From Mactromeris polynyma (lineage: Eukaryota; Mollusca; Bivalvia; Venerida; Mactridae), in NCBI GenBank assembly GCA_032209605.1, contig JASFXZ010000009.1:17099553-17163552 (forward strand): a stretch of 64,000 bases of DNA, in the 5' to 3' direction. The position numbers were made by a program, and so were the translations under genes. The notes under the pieces were generated by a model, which saw only the letters and a list, made by a program, of their open reading frames with translations, was not told the DNA's origin and made no database searches. Below are positions 58,994-64,000 of this stretch, in pieces; position 1 is the first letter of the stretch; the number at the start of each line of letters is the position of its first letter.

Positions 58994-59563
58994 ATAGTTA
59001 CTGTACCCATAATTAACACTTGCTTAACTATAATACATTGTTTTATATAGTGTCCATTTAAACATGCTTTGGTGTTTACACAACAACAATTGAATCTTCA
59101 AAATTGTCACAAAAGTTAGGGCCAATGGCTACAGCACAGAGATTGTGTTTTTTACTGTCTAAGACAGGCAAACATGTCAAATAATTATTTATTAAGGCCA
59201 TTAACTGGTTTGTGGTGATTAACCACAAACCAGTGTGACCATCAGTGACCATCATCCATGTTTGTAAACACCAAAGCATGTCCCAATTCGTGGAGGAGAG
59301 TTCCAAGATAATGTATATCAGAAACATGATGATGCAAAAACAAATGAATCTCACACTGTCTTGGATTTTTACAATAGGTATATCCATACATGAGATCATC
59401 CTTCATTTCCATACTGCTATATCCTGAATGAATATGAATTTGCAAACGTTGCAGGTCCACCAGACGCGTATCTAACAATGTCAGTAGAATTGACATCACC
59501 TGAATAATATTATATACAATGAAGTTAAACACTGTCGCATCATACAATGACATCAAGTACAAT
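58994..59563 (-). repeat. Left arm of a 2.35-kb inverted duplication (SprT-like copy 1)
   Basis: Inverse of 60784-61345 at high identity. On the minus strand it encodes the same SprT-like segment. A 10-bp local duplication near 59235-59250 (CAGTGACCATCAGTGACCAT) shifts the frame just after HELGHALVFTNMDDGH. Downstream, this copy keeps what looks like the original C terminus (DSKKHNLCAVAIGPNFCDNF..., stop near 59076). Confidence 0.85.
59076..59562 (-). pseudogene. SprT/Spartan-like metalloprotease fragment, copy 1
   Basis: Minus-strand coding remnant with GTLLHELGHALVFTNMDDGH. The HExxH zinc motif, followed by a DGH turn about 10 residues later, resembles the SprT family (Spartan: HEMIHA...DGHGPEF). 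A 10-bp insertion splits the reading into two overlapping frames (59562-59242 and 59399-59076). An acceptor-like ATTATTCAG precedes VMSILLTLLDT, so the open part may be one exon of a captured gene. Confidence 0.6.
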
Positions 59564-60490
59564 TTTTTAAAGAAGCATAACTATTTGACTGATTAACTTA
59601 TGAAATCGTGGGGAAGAGTTGAAACACACCCCGGGTCCTCTATTCTAATTTTGATCGGAATTATAGTCCTTTATCAGTTTTTAAACCATATTTCAAAATT
59701 ATTATATTTCAAATTTGATAAACACACAATTGTATTAACAAAGGTCTGAAAGAGAGCTGGTCAATGTTGACAAAAGCATTTATAAATACTTTACCAACCG
59801 ATTTAATTTAATAATTTCACTATATTAGAGAAACTTTAAATCTTACACATTTTTCATTTTTGTAAAATGGAACGCATGGGGTGTTTTCTGAATACCAAAA
59901 ATGAGTGTCAGATAAAGATATTTCAAGAAAAGCTTACATTTTCCTCACTACATCAGAAAGCATCTGTTAAACGCTGAAAATGTTTTGACGATTCACCAGT
60001 TAACAATATAATCTGTTGAAAAACTCGTCCTGGAAACCATTGAAAGCGTCCTAATTAAAAATAGTATAGACAAATGATCATGGAGAACATTAATAATAGA
60101 AGGAACTAGATAAAATCAAGCTTTCTAATGTAGAAATAAAAACTGCATATCCAGTATAAAACACTCACCACTCAAAAAAAAGGCCCTTTTCAGGGCCAGC
60201 CAATTGATTATATTTTGAATTGACCTATCTATCTATCCATTTCCTATCGCTCAGAGTTCTAACACAAGGGAGACAACCACTCTATTATCATTATTGTCAC
60301 TTGAAAAACAGCTTACTCTAACTTTAATTCATTCTGGCACTCAAACTTTAAACCGTCATTATTCCGTTAGTTTTTATCCGAATGCTATCGAATGTAGGTT
60401 CCTTCCAAGCCTTGTTTAAAGCTCTGTCCATTGAGTGCGTTCAACCGAAAGTGGATGGCTTTTCAGTGCAAACGTGACGTCATCTCTACG
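59564..60490. other. Spacer of the inverted duplication
   Basis: AT-rich DNA with a small hairpin at 60181-60198 (AAGGCCCTTTTCAGGGCC). No gene. The GC-rich hairpin array begins at 60491. Confidence 0.5.
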
Positions 60491-60783
60491 ACCACGTGGT
60501 CTCAAGTAGTAGAGCTTGGGACTCCCGTATTTGGGGCTCCAGTTGGGGCTCCGGGGCTCCGATGTTTGGGGCTCCGGGGCTCCGATGTTTGGGGCTCCGG
60601 GGCTCCGATGTTTGGGGCTCCGGGGCTCCGATGTTTGGGGCTCCGGGGCTCCGATGTTTGGGGCTCCGGGGCTCCGATGTTTGGGGCTCCGGGGCTCCGA
60701 TGTTTGGGGCTCCGGAGCCCCAACTGGAGCCCCGGTGCCCCAAATACGGGAGCCCCAAGCTCTATTACTTGAGACCACGTGGT
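60491..60783. repeat. GC-rich nested hairpin with 23-bp array
   Basis: Seven copies of a 23-bp unit (GGGGCTCCGGGGCTCCGATG then TTT) at about 60551-60715. They are enclosed by inverted arms at 60491-60562 and 60711-60783 that share CCACGTGGTCTCAAGTA, AGAGCTTGGG, CCCGTATTTGGGGC and AGTTGGGGCTCC. The array is open in several frames on both strands (GAPNIGAPEPQTSEPRSPKH and its antisense), an effect of composition. It adjoins the right arm of the larger inverted duplication. Confidence 0.92.
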
Positions 60784-61315
60784 ATTGTACTTGATTTCAT
60801 TGTATGATGCGACAGTGTTTAACTTCATTGTATATAATATTATTCAGGTGATGTCAATTCTACTGACATTGTTAGATACGCGTCTGGTGGACCTGCAACG
60901 TTTGCAAATTCATATTCATTCGGGATATAGCAGTATGGAAATGAAGGATGACCTCATGTATGGATATACCTATTGTAAAAATCCAAGACAGTGTGAGATT
61001 CATTTGTTTTTGTATCATCATGTTTCTGATATACATTATCTTGGAACTCTTCTCCACGAATTGGGACATGCTTTGGTGTTTACAAACATGGATGATGGTC
61101 ACACTGGTTTGTGGTTAATCACCACAAACCAGTTAATGGCCTTAATAAATAATTATTTGACATGTTTGCCTGTCTTAGACAGTAAAAAAAAAACAATCTC
61201 TGTGCTGTGGCCATTGGTCCTAACTTTTGTGACAATTTTGAAGATTCAATTGTGGTTGTGTAAACACCAAAGCATGTTTAAATGGACACTATATAAAACA
61301 ATGTATTATAGTTAA
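60779..61315 (+). pseudogene. SprT/Spartan-like metalloprotease fragment, copy 2
   Basis: An open frame of 178 codons. After an acceptor-like ATTATTCAG it reads VMSILLTLLDTRLVDLQRLQ, later MYGYTYCKNPRQCEIHLFLY, and the zinc motif LLHELGHALVFTNMDDGHTG then LWLITTNQL. HExxH with a downstream GH..W-like element fits a SprT-type peptidase; no zinc-ribbon or kinase-like extension is present. Here the HExxH region is uninterrupted, but an A run at about 61183-61193 is longer than in copy 1 and shifts the C-terminal frame. Function is unlikely without further exons. It may derive from a host gene or a mobile element. Confidence 0.6.
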
Positions 61316-61345
61316 GCAAGTGGTAATTATGGGTACAGTAACTAT
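60784..61345 (+). repeat. Right arm of the inverted duplication (SprT-like copy 2)
   Basis: Inverse of 58994-59563. Outer ends read AGTAACTAT/ATAGTTACT and inner ends ATTGTACTTGAT/ATCAAGTACAAT. Arms of 562 and 570 bp differ mainly by the 10-bp insertion in the left arm and an A-run difference. Confidence 0.88.
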
Positions 61346-62317
61346 ACTACTTTTAATGATCAATTTTTAATATATCTGAAATATCATATAATTACGCGAT
61401 AATCACCGACCAAGTCCCTTTATTTATTTGATTTTCAAGCACTATGAAAACAGCTACCGGCACAAATTTATACAAAATATTCTTAACAAATGTAAAATGC
61501 ATTTAATACATTCATGATCAACATACTTGATGGAACAGCAATTTAATTCAGAAGTGTCGCTTTCCAAACTCGTGTATTCTTATGTATACCGCAATTTTTA
61601 CAATATGCAGAGCTGATATGGTTAGTTTTAATTTTTTAATTTTAGTATTCGTGGTTTTATGGTACATGCGATTTTAGATCGATGCATGAATTCAAATATC
61701 AACCAACATTTAACACAGCATGAACTCTGCATATCGCACTGCAAAACTTCAATGTAGGAAAGGAGTACAAATATGTTTGTATCTTATAACTTATGTTTTT
61801 TTATCTATAAATTGAATGATCAGGTTTGTATAGTTTATATAAAATAGCTCAATTGTTCCAATGACTCGGCAAATCGAAATAAAGAATGCATGCATATCAC
61901 ATTTTGAACCTTGACCAAGATACTCAAATTACTGAAATGCGTGTTGCTTGTCACGTATGTTATTTTTGTTTACCATTATACTGATGATTACACGACACAT
62001 GTATCGTTAGTGGTATTATGTTTAGGTTTGATGGGTGCAATTCTTTATGTAAAAAGTGTAAAATATTTGCATGTAAAATGGACGAACACAGACCTTTAAT
62101 TAAATTCTCAATCGACTCGTTTATGTGTAGAAACGTACTGGATGGACAAAACAAACACCATGTTTGGTGTGAATGCAATTTATTTATACGACTCCACAAT
62201 AAAACAATCTGGTAATGTAAAAGTGTGATCTAGTTCTAGAACAATGTCTCACGTGACTTTTTTTAACGCTTATTGCAATAGGTTAGCTGGGGTTCTCAGC
62301 CTGCCAATTTTGTGTTT
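61346..62317. other. Intron DNA upstream of the SINE
   Basis: AT-rich. The short open frames at 61911-62215 have Cys/His residues but overlap antisense and show no splice context. No feature supported. Confidence 0.4.
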
Positions 62318-62598
62318 GTATTTGCGTTTATTTATCGTCGCCACCGGTTTCCCATATGGGCGACGCCTCCAGAAGAATGTTAGTCATATTAGATTTTTTG
62401 GGGATAGTGCATGATACAGGAGATGCCCCAGTTCCAGAAGCACTCCTGGTTCTTTTACATGCTCGATGTAAAGCATCATACACAGGACCTCGGTTTTTAA
62501 AGTCTCGACCGAAAGACTGTTAGTACGGTCAGTGATGGAGCGGGGAATCGAACCTGCGACCACTGGATTACAAGTCCAGCGCGTTCCGCTACGAGCCA
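62318..62598 (-). mobile_element. tRNA-derived SINE, minus orientation
   Basis: Reading the minus strand from about 62598, GGCTCGTAGCGGAACGCGCT is followed by GGACTTGTAATCCAGTGGTC and GCAGGTTCGATTCCCCGCTC. This is a tRNA-like head with an A-box-like TAGCGGAACGCG, a TGT anticodon loop (tRNA-Thr-like) and a perfect B box GGTTCGATTCC. About 200 bp of unrelated body follows to an AATAAATAAACGC tail near 62320. A genuine tRNA gene is unlikely, because no 3' acceptor-stem complement closes the fold. The element ends about 40 bp upstream of the exon at 62641. Confidence 0.82.
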
Positions 62599-62640
62599 AT
62601 TTCAATTAAAGGTATAGCTTGTTTTATTCTGTACCCACAG

Positions 62641-62782
62641 GTATGAGTCTAACGCCATACAAACAGCGGAACATGGAGGAACGCATCTTGACTCCCCTGC
62701 ACATTTTGCTGAGGCTAAATATAGAACAGAACAGATACCAATGGAAAATCTTTTAGGACCTGGTGTTATCATCGATGTCAAG
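62641..62782 (+). CDS. Cyclase/kynurenine-formamidase-like enzyme, exon 2
   Basis: A 142-base exon between GTACCCACAG and GTCAAG|GTAAGCA. Joined to 52533 it reads WYESNAIQTAEHGGTHLDSP and then AHFAEAKYRTEQIPMENLLG and PGVIIDVK. HGGTHLDSPAHF is the metal-binding signature HxGTHxDxPxHF of the Cyclase family, with all His/Asp ligands present. The two exons give 107 codons; the remaining exons must lie past the right edge. Phase 2 entry, phase 0 exit. Confidence 0.92.
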
Positions 62783-64000
62783 GTAAGCATGTCATACCTG
62801 CTATACATGTACCATACATGTAAACCCTTATAACATTTATGCAACGTTATTAAAGGGTTTTATATAAAACATCACTGCGTATGATTTGTCGTATTGTATT
62901 GAAATGAAGTTATGTTTATCTTCCTTGTAAGATGTACAGTAAAAACTCGATAATGAGACCACCAATGGGTCCGCCATAAAGTGGTCTTAATATCGAGTTG
63001 GTCTCATTATTTAGTTTAGTCATATTGTGCGTATCAGTACTTGTTATGTTATGTTTTTCGCAGATATTTGTGTTATTTTAAACACTACTATGTCCCATAT
63101 ATGCGTGGGATTATAAATAAAAGTTCAATAATGGAACAAAACAGGTTCATTACACAATATAATTCTTATTTGGATAAATACACTATAATCAATGAAATAC
63201 AGAAAAACAATTCTCATAGCCTTCCACCAGTTCCACCATACGAGCGAGCGGTACTATTAAATTAAGATCAACTACGACTAATACACTCTGCTTTATTAAG
63301 TTATTTTGACAATATCATAGGATACAACACTTCATCAATGAATATGTTCACGGATTTATCATAGACTTTACGATTTGATTCTTAGGATGGTGTGTTTTAT
63401 TGCCTTATATTCTAATAGGGGTATCTGTGAATTCTATGAATACCATGTGTCAAGATAGCATCGGTTGTCCACATTAGCAGTAACACATCAGTGGGTCAAT
63501 GGTATTAATAATCTTTAGAACGTAATACTGTTTGATAGAATGAATTACAGAAACTGCCTGAATGTCTACGAATATAATTGATTACTTGTTTCTAAAAACG
63601 AAATGCTCCAATATGAAAATAAAATGGCTAGGTCGGATTATTGTCGCCGCACTGAAGTGCGGCGTACTGTATGGAATGGGATATTTTTTTGTACATGGAG
63701 GGGCACGTGACTTTTTTTGTACGTGGAGGGACATGTGACTTATTTTTTTTCCATGATTATTCGATTCAAGATAATTTTACCCACTGACAATAAAGTTTTA
63801 CAGAAAAAGTATTTGTAATATTTTGTTATTGTTTTATTTTATTTCATTTTAAAATCTTTTAATTTATTCCCTCATGTAGTGCACGATTTCAAATGGTCAA
63901 GGTCTATTTTGACTGATAAAATATTTGAAACCAGTCTACGGAAAGTTTATTTTTAGATTCCCTCATGTGGTGCACGATTTCAGAAAATGCTCAGTTAGCA
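62783..64000. other. Next intron of the cyclase-like gene
   Basis: No further exon found. A pogo-type TIR half (CAGTAAAAACTCGATAATGA) starts at 62937 with a partial inverse near 62980-63010. The perfect hairpin CGCCGCACTGAAGTGCGGCG lies at about 63647-63666. CATGTAGTGCACGATTTCA and CATGTGGTGCACGATTTCA form a direct repeat at about 63873 and 63964. Confidence 0.5.

Noticed and set aside
60416..60828. Pro/Gly/Ser-rich frames on both strands resembling low-complexity extracellular repeats
   Set aside because: All six are translations of the 23-bp GGGGCTCC array and its inverted arms.
62527..62598. Genuine tRNA-Thr gene
   Set aside because: A good B box and anticodon region, but the acceptor stem does not close and a conserved non-tRNA body follows, which fits a SINE.

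Overview
The window is animal nuclear DNA: AT-rich, intron-rich and packed with minisatellites and transposons. The genes recognised have small exons with canonical GT-AG junctions. A short-chain-collagen-C4-like gene, together with the repeat style, points to a marine mollusc, probably a bivalve. That placement is an inference from remembered family content, not a database search.

Layout. (1) 3.3-8.8 kb, + strand: the last five coding exons of an OXSR1/STK39 (Fray-type) kinase, covering the linker and the conserved C-terminal docking domain. The kinase domain lies beyond the left edge, across an intron holding two large tandem arrays. (2) 14.4-20.7 kb, - strand: what looks like a complete five-exon gene of about 668 codons. 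It encodes a type II membrane protein with a Ser/Thr-rich 17-residue-repeat stalk and a C4-like extracellular domain. (3) 20.7-34.8 kb: gene-poor, with tandem arrays (13, 53, 44, 47 and 25 bp units), a TIR element full of ACGACC-type motifs, and a nested fold-back element. (4) 34.9-36.4 kb, + strand: the last two coding exons of a gene I do not recognise, followed by a T-rich, probably untranslated stretch. (5) 44,974-52,087: a structurally intact DNA transposon of about 7.1 kb with 23-bp perfect TIRs and an ATAG target duplication. It carries an open gene of about 1,260 codons that combines a transposase-like core, an OTU-like cysteine protease domain and a C-terminal reader-like module. (6) 52.4-62.8 kb, + strand: the first two coding exons of a secreted cyclase/kynurenine-formamidase-family enzyme. 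Its 10.1-kb intron has accumulated a 5'-truncated LINE, a 2.35-kb inverted duplication encoding a SprT/Spartan-like HExxH domain, a GC-rich nested hairpin and a tRNA-derived SINE that ends about 40 bp before the exon.

The host genes appear unrelated to one another and show no operon-like organisation. The best candidate for something new is the 7.1-kb OTU-transposase element with its repeated subterminal motif. Next are the inverted SprT-like duplication, whose two copies carry different lesions, and the membrane-anchored mucin-stalk C4 protein. No computation or search was run: copy counts, boundaries and homologies are read by eye.
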